A stretch of DNA of 64,000 nucleotides, from assembly GCF_029210375.1 (NCBI RefSeq), contig NZ_JARGER010000008.1, positions 1 through 64,000 on the forward strand, given 5' to 3'. A model generated the notes under the pieces. It was not told the origin of the DNA, searched no databases, and saw only the letters and a program-made list of their open reading frames with translations. The stretch comes from Nocardioides sp. YIM 152315 (GTDB lineage Bacteria > Actinomycetota > Actinomycetes > Propionibacteriales > Nocardioidaceae). Position 1 is the stretch's first letter. Every line of letters begins with the position of its first letter. The position numbers and the translations under genes were made by a program. Shown piece by piece: positions 1 to 8,439 of the stretch.

Positions 1-44
1 GGGCGGTCAAGGGCGCGAAGGGCGAAGCGAACCCTTGACCGCCC
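1..44. terminator. Inverted repeat at left edge
   Basis: Perfect 13-bp arms at 1-13 and 32-44 (GGGCGGTCAAGGG and its complement) enclose an 18-nt loop. It could terminate a gene that ends to the left of the window. No U-tract follows, so it may equally be a palindromic intergenic repeat. Confidence 0.4.
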
Positions 45-137
45 TGGCGGAGGACGAACACTGGCGCCGCCGGGAGGACGCCAACACTCACTGCCCCCGG
101 GGGCACCGCGCCCAGCTCGACGTACCCGACCACCCGG

Positions 138-288
138 GGTGGTTTCGAGACAGACGCCAGCGCGCCATCCTCAACCACCGGTGGCCCCTGCGGTGGTTTC
201 GAGACGGGCGCCAGGGCGCCTTCCTCAACCACCGTGACGCTCGGGCGGCTTCGAGACAGGAGCGGGGGCGCCTTGCTCAGCCGCTGGG
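138..288. repeat. Dispersed short repeat, two copies plus a decayed one
   Basis: Units 138-179 and 192-233 both begin GGTGGTTTCGAGAC and end TCCTCAACCACC, so each is an imperfect palindrome of about 42 bp. A degenerate third copy covers 243-288 (GGCTTCGAGACAGG...). The same family recurs at 4801-4888, 18805-18845 and 29616-29775. The ends are conserved and the middle varies, as expected of a REP- or MITE-like intergenic repeat. No transposase is linked to it here. Confidence 0.8.
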
Positions 289-400
289 ACCGTGGTCGCG
301 AGGCTCGTCGCCGGGCGCTCCCACCGGGCCGAGTTCTCCACAGGCGCGGTGGAAAACCTGTGGGAACCGGGCCGTCGGCTGTGGACCACGGGGCCTTCGC

Positions 401-686
401 CTGTGGGCGAACCGGCCGTTTCGGTGGAACCGGAGGAATGTCGGCCGGAGGTCTTGCGCGCCGTGGGACCCAGGGCATAGAACTTCTCCCACGCACTCCG
501 GCAACGGGGAGCGGGACAGCTCGGAGACGAGGGTCCACACGGTGGTCCGCCAGCTTGCTGGAGGAGCACCGCGGCGGCTGGGTGACGAGGCCGCCGGGAC
601 CGGAGGAGCCGAGCGTGTCGACCGGAAGCGTCACCGGTACCGGTCAACCGAAGGGCCCTTGCGACTCATACTCGCAAGGGCCCTTC
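401..686. repeat. Duplicated module, copy A
   Basis: This segment aligns with 805-1092 at an offset of 404-406 bp. Long identical words are shared, for example CAGGGCATAGAACTTCTCCC (471 and 876) and GCGTCACCGGTACCGGTCA. It ends in a strong hairpin: a perfect 15-bp stem at 650-664 and 672-686 around a 7-nt loop containing CTCATA. Short frames on the minus strand share a Trp-Glu-Lys-Phe-Tyr word between copies, but the surrounding residues are not conserved. I cannot decide between a structured RNA, a decayed gene and an intergenic repeat. Confidence 0.55.
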
Positions 687-804
687 CTTCATTTCCGGTA
701 CCAGCGGCCAGGAGGGGCATGCCGGCGTCGCATCCGCGAGCCCATCTCCGATCCCGCTCAACTGTGGGGATCTGAACGAATTCTGTGGACAACGCGCACC
801 TGAT

Positions 805-1092
805 CTGTGGACGAACCAGCGAATTCCGGTGGAACCGGGAGAATGTCGGCGCAAGGCCTTGCGCGCGGCGTCACCCAGGGCATAGAACTTCTCCCACGCA
901 CTCCCGCAAGGGTGGGCGGGACAGCTCGGAGACGAGGGTCCACACGGAGCGTCGCCGGCTTGCCGGAGACGTTCCGCGGCGGCGAGGTGACGACGTCCGC
1001 CGGGGCCGGAGTCGACGAGCGGTCGACCGGGAGCGTCACCGGTACCGGTCACACCGAAGGGCCCTTGGAACTCATACTTCCGAGGGCCCTTC
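805..1092. repeat. Duplicated module, copy B
   Basis: Second copy of the module at 401-686. It ends with the equivalent hairpin: arms 1056-1070 and 1078-1092 with one mismatch or wobble. The hairpin lies about 60 bp upstream of the secreted peptidoglycan-binding protein at 1154, so it could be a leader element of that gene or the terminator of an RNA read towards it. Copy B keeps the CTCATA loop and the GGTACCGGT palindrome of copy A although the DNA between has drifted. Confidence 0.55.
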
Positions 1093-1153
1093 ACCTTTTC
1101 CGACAAGGGTTTCCCCGGTTCCGCGGGCAGGGTGCTCGTGCTCGGATGGGTGC

Positions 1154-2134
1154 ATGACCCGGACACTCCGCACCCTCGTGGGCTTCGTCCTCGTCGCGCT
1201 CGTGGCCGTGCTGGCGCTCGGCGTCGCGAGCCCGTCGTACGCCGCGACCTACCCGACGCTGTCGACCGGCTCGACGGGCGCGAACGTCGCGAGCCTCCAG
1301 TACCTCCTCACCTCGCGCGGCTATGCGACCGCCGCCGACGGCGACTACGGCAGCGGGACGAGGGCCGCGGTCACGGCGTTCCAGTCGGCCGCCGGCCTGA
1401 CGGCCGACGGCGTCGCCGGTCCGGCCACCTTCGGCGCCGTCGTCAGCACGCTCCGCCAGGGTGACACCGGGCCGGCCGTGCAGGCGCTCCAGGTCCAGCT
1501 GGTCAAGCACGGCGCCTCGATCTCCACCGACGGCGACTTCGGCCCCGCGGCCGACGACGCGGTGCGCTCCTTCCAGTCGTCCCACGGGCTCGCCGTCGAC
1601 GGCGTCGTCGGCCCCGCGACCTGGCAGGAGCTCCTCGGCACCGGGGGAGGCGGGGCGACGCCAGGGACGACGTACGACTCGCTGTCCGAGGAGCAGAAGG
1701 CCAACGCCCGGACGATCATCGGCGTCGCCAAGGGCGCGGGGGTGCCACAGTACGGATGGGTGATCGCCCTCGCGACCGCGATGCAGGAGTCGACCCTGAT
1801 CAACCTCGACTACGGCGACCGCGACTCGCTCGGGCTCTTCCAGCAGCGCACCAGCCAGGGCTGGGGCACCGAGGCGCAGATCATGGACCCGGTGCTCTCC
1901 AGCAAGGCGTTCTACGGCGTCGCCGCCCACACGTCCAACCCGGGCCTCCTCGACATCAGCGGCTGGGAGTCGATGTCGGTCACCCAGGCGGCGCAGGCGG
2001 TCCAGCGCTCGTGCTGCCCCGACGCCTACGCGAAGTGGGAGACGCTCGCACGCGACATCGTCGCGCACGAGTCCGGGGCACCGACCATTCCGCGAGCCGA
2101 CACCCCGGGCAGGAGTCGGCGGACCGGCCGGTAA
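1154..2134 (+). CDS. Secreted peptidoglycan-binding protein with lysozyme-like domain
   Basis: 326 residues from the ATG at 1154. Residues 1-31 form a signal peptide (MTRTLRTLVGFVLV..., cleavage after SYAA). Two PG_binding_1 repeats follow at about 38-95 and 100-160, each with the hallmark D-G-x-x-G-x-x-T pattern (DGVAGPATF, DGVVGPATW). A Gly-rich linker leads to a C-terminal domain (about 175-310) containing AMQES and DSLGLFQQR, which resembles the lysozyme-like domains fused to such repeats in actinobacteria; the Glu of AMQES may be catalytic. It probably acts in the cell wall on peptidoglycan. The longer frame starting upstream has no coding character, so I chose the start just before the signal peptide. 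Confidence 0.88.
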   Translation: MTRTLRTLVGFVLVALVAVLALGVASPSYAATYPTLSTGSTGANVASLQYLLTSRGYATAADGDYGSGTRAAVTAFQSAAGLTADGVAGPATFGAVVSTLRQGDTGPAVQALQVQLVKHGASISTDGDFGPAADDAVRSFQSSHGLAVDGVVGPATWQELLGTGGGGATPGTTYDSLSEEQKANARTIIGVAKGAGVPQYGWVIALATAMQESTLINLDYGDRDSLGLFQQRTSQGWGTEAQIMDPVLSSKAFYGVAAHTSNPGLLDISGWESMSVTQAAQAVQRSCCPDAYAKWETLARDIVAHESGAPTIPRADTPGRSRRTGR

Positions 2135-2150
2135 CCGCGAGACTTGGCCC

Positions 2151-2819
2151 GTGGTCATGTACTCGGTCCTGCACGCGGTCGTGCCGCCGGTCGCGAAGCT
2201 GATCTGGCGGCCCACGGTCACCGGGCTGGACAACGTCCCCCGCACCGGCCCGATCATCCTGGCCAGCAACCACCTCAGCTTCGCCGACAGCCTGGTCATC
2301 CCGATCGTCGCGCCGCGCAAGGTCGTCTTCCTCGCCAAGTCCGACTACTTCACCGGCACCGGGATCAAGGGACGACTGCAGAAGGCATGGTTCGAGGGCA
2401 TGGGCCTGATCCCGGTCGACCGCGACGACTCCCGCGCCGCGATCGCCAGCCTCGACACCGCGCTGGAGGTGCTCGGCCGCGGCGAGGCGTTCGGCATCTA
2501 CCCCGAGGGCACCCGCTCCCGTGACGGCCGGCTCTACCGCGGCCGCACCGGCGTCGCCCACCTCGCGCTCACGGCCGGCGTGCCGGTCGTGCCTGTGGGC
2601 ATCACCGGCACCGAGAAGCTGCAGCCCATCGACTCGCGACTGCCGCGGGTCGTGCCGGTCACGGTGACGTTCGGTACGCCGATCGACGTCGCGGGACGGT
2701 ACGACGGGGTGCCGCTCGGCAAGGCCCGTCGCGAGATCACCGACCAGATCATGCGCGCGATCCAGGCGCTGACCGGCCAGGAGGAGGCGGGGGTCTACAA
2801 CGCTCGGCCCGAGGAGTGA
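2151..2819 (+). CDS. 1-acyl-glycerol-3-phosphate acyltransferase (PlsC family)
   Basis: 222 residues, starting GTG (an ATG lies two codons on). The family motifs are in order: SNHLSFAD (catalytic His-x4-Asp) near residue 41, the EGTRS motif within YPEGTRSRDG near 122, and VPVVPVGITG near 145. These enzymes transfer acyl chains from acyl-CoA or acyl-ACP to lysophospholipid at the inner membrane face. The substrate range of this paralog cannot be read from sequence. It starts 16 bp after the preceding stop, so co-transcription is likely. The 3' end runs into a fragment of the short dispersed repeat (GTCTCGAA near 2831). Confidence 0.9.
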   Translation: MVMYSVLHAVVPPVAKLIWRPTVTGLDNVPRTGPIILASNHLSFADSLVIPIVAPRKVVFLAKSDYFTGTGIKGRLQKAWFEGMGLIPVDRDDSRAAIASLDTALEVLGRGEAFGIYPEGTRSRDGRLYRGRTGVAHLALTAGVPVVPVGITGTEKLQPIDSRLPRVVPVTVTFGTPIDVAGRYDGVPLGKARREITDQIMRAIQALTGQEEAGVYNARPEE

Positions 2820-2950
2820 GCGAAGCGAACGTCTCGAAAGGGACGGCCCGCCCGGCGCGGGGCGGGCTGGCAAAGGTTGCCGCGAGACGGCTGGTTCGTC
2901 GGCAATCTCTGCCGTGGGCCGGACCTGACGCCGCCGGTTGAATAGGGCGC

Positions 2951-5095
2951 ATGGCAGAGCGGCAGCGACGGATCCGGATCGGCATCGACACCGGCGGCAC
3001 CTTCACCGACGTGGTGGCGTTCGACGAGGACACCGGAGAGCTGGTGACCACCAAGACGCCGTCGACGCCGAGCAACCCGGCCGACGGCTTCCTCGCCGGC
3101 ATCGACAAGGTGCTCGGCCTGCTCGGAGCCACCGGCGCCGACATCGACGCGGTCAGCCACGGCACCACCGTCGCGACCAACCAGCTGCTCGAGGGCAAGG
3201 TCGACCGGCTCGGGTTCATCACCAACACCGGCTACGAGGCGATGCTCGAGATCGCCCGCCAGTCCGTGCCCGACGGCTACGGCAACTCCTACTTCTGGGT
3301 CAAGCCCGACCGCATCGTCCCGCGCGACCGCGTCAAGGGCGTCGAGGGACGACTCGACGTCAACGGCGACGAGGTCCGACCCTTCGACGAGGACGGCGCC
3401 CGCGCCGTCGCGCGGTGGTTCAAGGAGCAGGGCATCAACACCCTCGGCGTCTGCTTCCTGCACGCCTACGCCAACCCGGTGCACGAGGACCGGATGCGCG
3501 CGATCCTGGCCGAGGAGCACCCCGAGGCGATCGTCTCGCTGTCGAGCGAGGTGCTGCGCGAGTACCGCGAGTACGAGCGCGCGATGACCACCCTGGTCGA
3601 CGCGGCCGTGAAGCCCAGGCTCTCGGCGTACGTCAACAACATCAAGGCGCGGCTCACCTCGTACGACGACCGCACCATCCCCTTCTACGTCATGAAGTCC
3701 AACGGCGGCGTGCTCTCGGCCGACGAGGTCGTGCACCAGCCGATCACCACCGTGCTCTCGGGCCCGGCCGCCGGCGCGCTGGGCGCCGCGCTGATCGCCA
3801 AGGTCGCGGGCTTCGACAAGGTGCTCACCTCCGACGGTGGCGGCACCTCGACCGACGTGTCCGTCGTGATCGACGGCGAGCCGACGCTGACGACCGAGGG
3901 CTCGGTCGGTGCCTTCCCGTCGAAGATCCCGATGATCGACGTCGTGACCGTCGGTGCGGGCGGCGGCTCGATCGCCTGGCTCTCGCCCGAAGGCAACCTC
4001 AAGGTGGGTCCGCAGTCGGCCGGCGCCGACCCCGGCCCGCTCTGCTACGGCAAGGGCGGCACCGAGGTCACGATCACCGACGCCCACGTCTTCCTCGGCC
4101 GCATCCCCCCGCACCTGCTCGGCGGCGAGATCCCGCTGGACGTCGACGCCGCCCGCAACGGCATCGAGGCGCTCGCCAAGCAGCTGGGCCTCAGCCCGGA
4201 GGCCTGCGCCACCGGCATCCTCGAGATCTCCGCGTGGAACCAGGCCAACGCGCTGCGCCAGGTCACCGTCAAGCGCGGCCTCGACGTCCGCGACTTCGCG
4301 CTCACGACGTTCGGCGGCTCCGGCTCGCTGCTGCTGTGCCGGCTGATGGACGTGCTCGGCATCCCGACCGTCCTCGTCGCGCCCAACCCGGGCAACGTCT
4401 CGGCGTTCGGCCTGCTCACCGTCGACGTCAAGAACGACTACGTGCAGACCCACGTGGCGCTGGCCGACAAGCTCGACGCGGCGGACGTGGCCCGCGTCTT
4501 CGACGGCCTCGCCAAGCAGGCGACGGTCGCGCTCTCCAAGGAGGGCTTCGCCGCCGACGAGCACCAGTTCGTCCGCACCGCCGACCTGCGCTACTTCGGG
4601 CAGGCCTTCGAGGTCCGTGTCGCGGTGCCCGACGGACCGGTCGACGCCGACGCCCTCGACGAGGTGGCCCGCCGCTTCCACGCCGAGCACCGGGTCCTCT
4701 ACGGCTACGACTTCTCCGGCGACGACTCTCAGCAGGTCGAGTGGGTCAACCTCCGGGTCTCCGGGATCGGTCCGATCCGGCGGCCGGAGATCAAGCGCCA
4801 CGGTGGTTTCGAGACAGGACTTCGTCCTTCCTCAACCACCGACACGGTGGTTGAGGAAGGCGCCCTGGCGCCTGTCCCGAAACCACCGCGCCAGGTCTGC
4901 TTCGACGCCGAGCAGGGGTACGTCGACACGCCCGTGCTCTGGCGGCCCGACCTCGCCCCGGGCACCGTCGTCGAGGGGCCGGTGATCATCGAGGAGTTCG
5001 GCTCCACGGTGCCCGTGCACCCCGGCTTCGCCGTCCGCATCGACGAGTTCCTCAACCTCATCGTGACCCGCAGCCAGGAAGGCAGCCAGGCATGA
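2951..5095 (+). CDS. hyuA: Hydantoinase/oxoprolinase family protein, alpha subunit
   Basis: 714 residues. The N-terminus has the ASKHA-type phosphate-binding loop IDTGGTFTD (about 11-19) and the middle has DGGGTSTDVSVV and GGGSIAWL. This is the HyuA half of ATP-dependent N-methylhydantoinase/5-oxoprolinase/acetone carboxylase-like enzymes, which open cyclic amides or carboxylate small ketones. The substrate is unknown. Its stop overlaps the ATG of hyuB by 4 bp (ATGA), so the two are translated together. Residues about 618-646 are encoded by an inverted pair of dispersed repeats (4801-4888) that keeps the frame open and adds an extra segment before the conserved C-terminus. Confidence 0.9.
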   Translation: MAERQRRIRIGIDTGGTFTDVVAFDEDTGELVTTKTPSTPSNPADGFLAGIDKVLGLLGATGADIDAVSHGTTVATNQLLEGKVDRLGFITNTGYEAMLEIARQSVPDGYGNSYFWVKPDRIVPRDRVKGVEGRLDVNGDEVRPFDEDGARAVARWFKEQGINTLGVCFLHAYANPVHEDRMRAILAEEHPEAIVSLSSEVLREYREYERAMTTLVDAAVKPRLSAYVNNIKARLTSYDDRTIPFYVMKSNGGVLSADEVVHQPITTVLSGPAAGALGAALIAKVAGFDKVLTSDGGGTSTDVSVVIDGEPTLTTEGSVGAFPSKIPMIDVVTVGAGGGSIAWLSPEGNLKVGPQSAGADPGPLCYGKGGTEVTITDAHVFLGRIPPHLLGGEIPLDVDAARNGIEALAKQLGLSPEACATGILEISAWNQANALRQVTVKRGLDVRDFALTTFGGSGSLLLCRLMDVLGIPTVLVAPNPGNVSAFGLLTVDVKNDYVQTHVALADKLDAADVARVFDGLAKQATVALSKEGFAADEHQFVRTADLRYFGQAFEVRVAVPDGPVDADALDEVARRFHAEHRVLYGYDFSGDDSQQVEWVNLRVSGIGPIRRPEIKRHGGFETGLRPSSTTDTVVEEGALAPVPKPPRQVCFDAEQGYVDTPVLWRPDLAPGTVVEGPVIIEEFGSTVPVHPGFAVRIDEFLNLIVTRSQEGSQA
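4801..4888. repeat. Dispersed repeat pair inserted in frame inside hyuA
   Basis: Two repeat units face each other: GGTGGTTTCGAGAC...CTCAACCACC, then GGTGGTTGAGGAAGG...CCGAAACCACC. Together they make an 88-nt near-palindrome within codons of hyuA. Read through, it gives a segment rich in Gly, Thr, Pro and Val (HGGFETGLRPSS, VVEEGALAPVPKPP) unlike the flanking protein. The same repeat is intergenic elsewhere in the window. Confidence 0.9.
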
Positions 5096-7002
5096 GCCGT
5101 CGCGCCCCCACGCAGTTCCCCTTCGGCCACCTGACCGCCGACGCCGGCGCCAGCGCCGATCCGGTGCTCGTCGAGATCGTCCAGGGCTCACTCGCGAGCG
5201 TCGAGATGGAGGTCGAGACCGCCATCGGCCGCACCAGCCGCAGCCCGATGATCCGCGACGCCCACGACTTCCGCGCCGGCATCCACGACCGCCTGCTGCG
5301 CAAGCTGACCGGCCGCTCGTACTCCGCGCTCGTGCACCCGGTCGCCCGCGACTTCCTGATCGAGGAGATGCGCGAGGGAGACGTCTTCTTCCACAACGAC
5401 GTCTACCGGTCCGAGGGCGGCATCGGGCACCTGCCCGACCTGTGCGTGACGGTCCCCGTCTTCAGCGGCGGCAGGGTCGTCGCCTTCGTGCAGGCCTTCG
5501 GCCACCACGACGACATCGGTGGCGCCGTGCCCGGCTCGATGCCCTCCAACGCCACCAGCGTCTTCGAGGAGGGGCTCATGGTCCCGCCGATCCGGCTGTG
5601 GGACGCCGGCGTCCCCAACCGCGCGGCGCTCAGCATCATGACCCGCAACTCCCGGATGCCCGAGTCGCTGGCAGCCGACCTCGACGCCGAGTGCTCGGCC
5701 TGCCTGATGGGCGCCCGCCGGCTCGGCGAGCTCTTCGACCGGTACGGCGTCGAGACCGTCGAGTCCTGCTTCGACGCGATCATCAGCCGCACCACCGACA
5801 CCTACCGCCGCGAGATCCTCGGCAAGATCCCGGTCGGCACGTGGACCTGGGAGGACTACGCCGAGCACGACGGCGTCGACGACCCGCAGCTGCACACGCA
5901 GCGCATCACGCTGACCCGCACGCCGGCCGACGACCCCGAGGGGGAGCGGCTGATCCTCGACTTCGACGGCACCTCGCCCCAGGCGAAGGGCCCGATCAAC
6001 CACTGCGGCGACTACAGCGACGGCGTCTTCCTCAAGAAGTGGCTGGCGCCGATCCTGCGCAACCTCGCCGACAGCCCCGAGCGGATGGCCGAGCTCGACG
6101 TCAACGAGGGCATCGTGCCGCTCATCGAGATGCGGTTCCCCGAGCCCGGCACGCTGCTGACGCCGGTCTTCCCGGCGCCGACCAACGCCCGCACCTTCGT
6201 GATCCTCCGGCTGCTCGGCGTGCTCGCCGGCGTGGTCGCCAAGGCCGTCGACGGCAACATGCCCGCCGACCAGGAGACGATCCGCTACACCGGCGTCTAC
6301 GGCGAGGACCTCGAGGGCCGGCCCTACCTCATGCGCGAGGTGCTCGGCGGCGGCTCGGGCGGCCGCTACTACGCCGACGGCGAGGACACCATCCACGTCG
6401 TGCCGGACTCCCGCAACCTCCCCACCGAGTTCACCGAGGCGCGCTTCCCCTTCCGCGTCGAGGCCCTGACGCTCGCGACGGACAGTGGGGGCGCGGGCCG
6501 GTTCCGCGGCGGCCTCGGCTACGAGAAGCACATCCGGATGCTCAAGGACGGCCACTTCATGTCGATCGCCGACCGGTCCATCCTGGCCTGCTGGGGCGTC
6601 AAGGGCGGCCACGCCGGCAGGCCGTTCGAGGTCACGATCGACCCCGGCGGTCCGAACGAGCGCGAGGTCGACGCCCTCGCCGACGCCGAGGAGATCAAGG
6701 CCGGCGAGGTGGTACGGATCCGCACCACCGGCGGTGGCGGCTGGGGCAACCCGCTCGACCGCGACCCCGCCCTCGTCGTCCGCGACGTGGTGTGGCGCAA
6801 GGTCTCCCCGGAGGCCGCGCTCGCGTCGTACGGCGTGGTGCTCACCGGCTCGCTCGACGACGACTCCCTGTCGTACGACGAGGCCGCGACCGTCGCCGAG
6901 CGCGCGAGCCGTCCGGAGCCGAGCGAGGCGTTCTTCGACCGCGGACCGGGGTACGCCGAGCTCGCGTCCGGTGCGGCCTATGCCGAGGTCGACCTGGTCT
7001 GA
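5092..7002 (+). CDS. hyuB: Hydantoinase/oxoprolinase family protein, beta subunit
   Basis: 636 residues. Contains typical HyuB features: HNDVYRSEGGIGHLPD (about 101-116), the GHHDDIGG motif, and a Gly-rich C-terminal region (GGGSGGRYYADGED, ATDSGGAGRFRGG, RTTGGGGWGNP). It pairs with HyuA in an ATP-dependent amidohydrolase or carboxylase complex in the cytoplasm. The ATGA overlap with hyuA shows translational coupling. The last 25 bp overlap the convergent gene at 6978. No dedicated regulator or transporter is adjacent, so the substrate remains open. Confidence 0.9.
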   Translation: MSRRAPTQFPFGHLTADAGASADPVLVEIVQGSLASVEMEVETAIGRTSRSPMIRDAHDFRAGIHDRLLRKLTGRSYSALVHPVARDFLIEEMREGDVFFHNDVYRSEGGIGHLPDLCVTVPVFSGGRVVAFVQAFGHHDDIGGAVPGSMPSNATSVFEEGLMVPPIRLWDAGVPNRAALSIMTRNSRMPESLAADLDAECSACLMGARRLGELFDRYGVETVESCFDAIISRTTDTYRREILGKIPVGTWTWEDYAEHDGVDDPQLHTQRITLTRTPADDPEGERLILDFDGTSPQAKGPINHCGDYSDGVFLKKWLAPILRNLADSPERMAELDVNEGIVPLIEMRFPEPGTLLTPVFPAPTNARTFVILRLLGVLAGVVAKAVDGNMPADQETIRYTGVYGEDLEGRPYLMREVLGGGSGGRYYADGEDTIHVVPDSRNLPTEFTEARFPFRVEALTLATDSGGAGRFRGGLGYEKHIRMLKDGHFMSIADRSILACWGVKGGHAGRPFEVTIDPGGPNEREVDALADAEEIKAGEVVRIRTTGGGGWGNPLDRDPALVVRDVVWRKVSPEAALASYGVVLTGSLDDDSLSYDEAATVAERASRPEPSEAFFDRGPGYAELASGAAYAEVDLV

Positions 7003-7667
7003 GGCACGAGCCAGTCGGCGTCGGGGTCCGGCTCGGGCTCGTCCTCCCGCGTGGGGCGCAGCCGCAGCCACGCCACGGTGAGCAGGACGCCGGCGGCCAG
7101 GCCTCCGAGTCCCCACCAGACGCCGTCGACCGGGGCGGACGACCCGGCGGAGGACGCGGCGGCCGGCGCCGACGTCGGCGGCTCCGCCCGGACGGGAGCC
7201 GGAGCGGGAGCGGTCCTGTCCGTGAGCAGCCGGTCGAGGAGCAGCGAGAGCTCCTTGCCCGATGCGGCCCGGTGCCACACGACCGGGCTGTCCCAGATCG
7301 AGCCGGTCTCGCCGTCCATCACCTGCGTCGAGATCCACGGACCGCCCTCGGCGTCGAGGTAGACGCGGTCGATCCGCCACGGCTGCACGTCGTGGATCAG
7401 CCAGGTCACGGTCACGCCCGGGCCGCTCTCGTGCGTGCGGCCCGACGGGTCGGCGGGGCCGGTCCCGCCGTTCGCGCCGACCAGGTCGGCAAGCCGGTCG
7501 TACTCGGGATCGGTGTAGTAGACCGAGGCGGTCCTCCCCTCACCCGGGACCGAGAGGAGGGCGCTGGTAGGCCCGCCCGCCGACGCGGGCGGCGGCGTCA
7601 GCGGCGCCAGGGCGACGACGGCGACGACGGCGACGACGGCGATGAGTGGTGCGCGGAGCGTGAGCAC
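6978..7667 (-). CDS. Secreted, C-terminally membrane-anchored protein
   Basis: 229 residues from the GTG at 7667, chosen because GAGGAGG lies 5 nt upstream; the open frame extends to 7691. A signal peptide (LTLRAPLIAVVAVVAVVALA..., cleavage after PASA) is followed by an extracytoplasmic domain with YYTDPEYDRL and VTWLIHDVQPWRIDRVYLD, then an Ala/Pro/Ser-rich linker, one transmembrane helix (WWGLGGLAAGVLLTVAWL) and an acidic tail. I do not recognise the domain. It is the third gene of an operon with an ECF sigma factor and its probable anti-sigma factor, so it is presumably an envelope protein linked to that signal pathway. Confidence 0.75.
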   Translation of the reverse strand: MLTLRAPLIAVVAVVAVVALAPLTPPPASAGGPTSALLSVPGEGRTASVYYTDPEYDRLADLVGANGGTGPADPSGRTHESGPGVTVTWLIHDVQPWRIDRVYLDAEGGPWISTQVMDGETGSIWDSPVVWHRAASGKELSLLLDRLLTDRTAPAPAPVRAEPPTSAPAAASSAGSSAPVDGVWWGLGGLAAGVLLTVAWLRLRPTREDEPEPDPDADWLVPQTRSTSA

Positions 7668-7707
7668 GGCTGCCTCCTCGGGACGGTTCACTGGTGGTAC
7701 ACCGCCG

Positions 7708-8439
7708 TCAGCCGACAGGTTCCGACGACTCCGCGACCCGGATCGCCCGCCCGAGGTCGATGTCGCCCTCGAGCCGGAGCGTCGTGGCGCCGTCCTGCCA
7801 GATCAGCGTGTGCCCGGCGAGCCGGGCGGAATGGGTGACCTGCGTGCCGTCGGCGTCGATCAGCGCGACCTCGTGCGGCTCCTCGAACCAGAGCGCGTCG
7901 CCGCCGTCCACGCCGACGAAGGTGACCCCGGGCGTCCGCTTCACGACGGAGTAGTCCAGGCGCGCGTCGAACTGGTCGAGGCGGAGTACGCCGGCGTCGT
8001 CGGTCGTCCAGCTCATCGACACCCTGCGCCGGTCGGGCGACACCTCGACGCCGTCGGGGTCGCCCAGCCCGGCGGGCGCCGACACCGGGAACCCGACCAG
8101 CGCCGCGGCCTCCGACAGCCGCCCGGCCACCGGCAGGTCGGGAGGCGGGGGCGCCGGGTCCGAGGTCCCGGCGCCGCCCGGCTCGACCCGCACCGCGCCG
8201 AAGCCGAACCAGTCCGCGACGGCGGCGCGCACGGGCGGCGTGGCCAGCAGGCCCACGACGATCGCGACGACGACGAGCGCGGCCAGCCGGCGTCGCCGGG
8301 TCCACCACTCCGCCGTACGCCGTGTGGGCGGGTCGGCCACGCGTCGCAGCACGGCGCCCGCCAGGCCCTCCGACGGCGCCGCGACGTCGGCGCCGCGGCC
8401 CAGCGCGACCAGGTCGCGCACCAGCTGGTCGTCAGCCAC
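7708..8439 (-). CDS. Probable anti-sigma factor (single-pass membrane protein)
   Basis: 243 residues, GTG start. The cytoplasmic N-terminus (about 45 residues) is followed by Arg-rich WTRRRR, a single transmembrane helix (LAALVVVAIVVGLLATPPV) and an extracytoplasmic domain of about 170 residues. The start overlaps the stop of the sigma factor gene by 8 bp, the usual arrangement for an ECF sigma/anti-sigma pair. I see no HxxxCxxC zinc motif in the N-terminus, so assignment rests on topology and position. The outer domain (MSWTTDDAGVLRLDQF, TLIWQDGATTLRLEGD) resembles a DUF4367-like sensor region, with low certainty. Confidence 0.72.
   Translation of the reverse strand: MADDQLVRDLVALGRGADVAAPSEGLAGAVLRRVADPPTRRTAEWWTRRRRLAALVVVAIVVGLLATPPVRAAVADWFGFGAVRVEPGGAGTSDPAPPPPDLPVAGRLSEAAALVGFPVSAPAGLGDPDGVEVSPDRRRVSMSWTTDDAGVLRLDQFDARLDYSVVKRTPGVTFVGVDGGDALWFEEPHEVALIDADGTQVTHSARLAGHTLIWQDGATTLRLEGDIDLGRAIRVAESSEPVG

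Larger units (their letters stand above)
1..1153. other. Long gene-poor stretch
   Basis: I see no supported gene in these 1.15 kb. Open frames exist on both strands, but they are low-complexity Arg/Gly/Ser/Pro translations typical of high-GC DNA and none begins behind a good ribosome binding site. What is present is repetitive: an edge palindrome, two copies of a dispersed short repeat, and a duplicated module (401-686 and 805-1092) with many TGTGGA words between the copies. The first credible gene starts at 1154. Confidence 0.6.

Noticed and set aside
401..1153. c-di-AMP (ydaO) riboswitch before the peptidoglycan-binding gene
   Set aside because: Such riboswitches often precede wall-hydrolase genes in actinobacteria, but I could not find the conserved ydaO motif blocks in this leader.
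2795..4801. Long open frame on the minus strand across hyuA
   Set aside because: It is antisense to a well-motifed gene; its translation is an Asp/Val/Arg-rich shadow typical of high-GC codon bias. Similar shadows at 5188-7380, 21396-25046, 25258-29697 and 51970-54810 were left out for the same reason.
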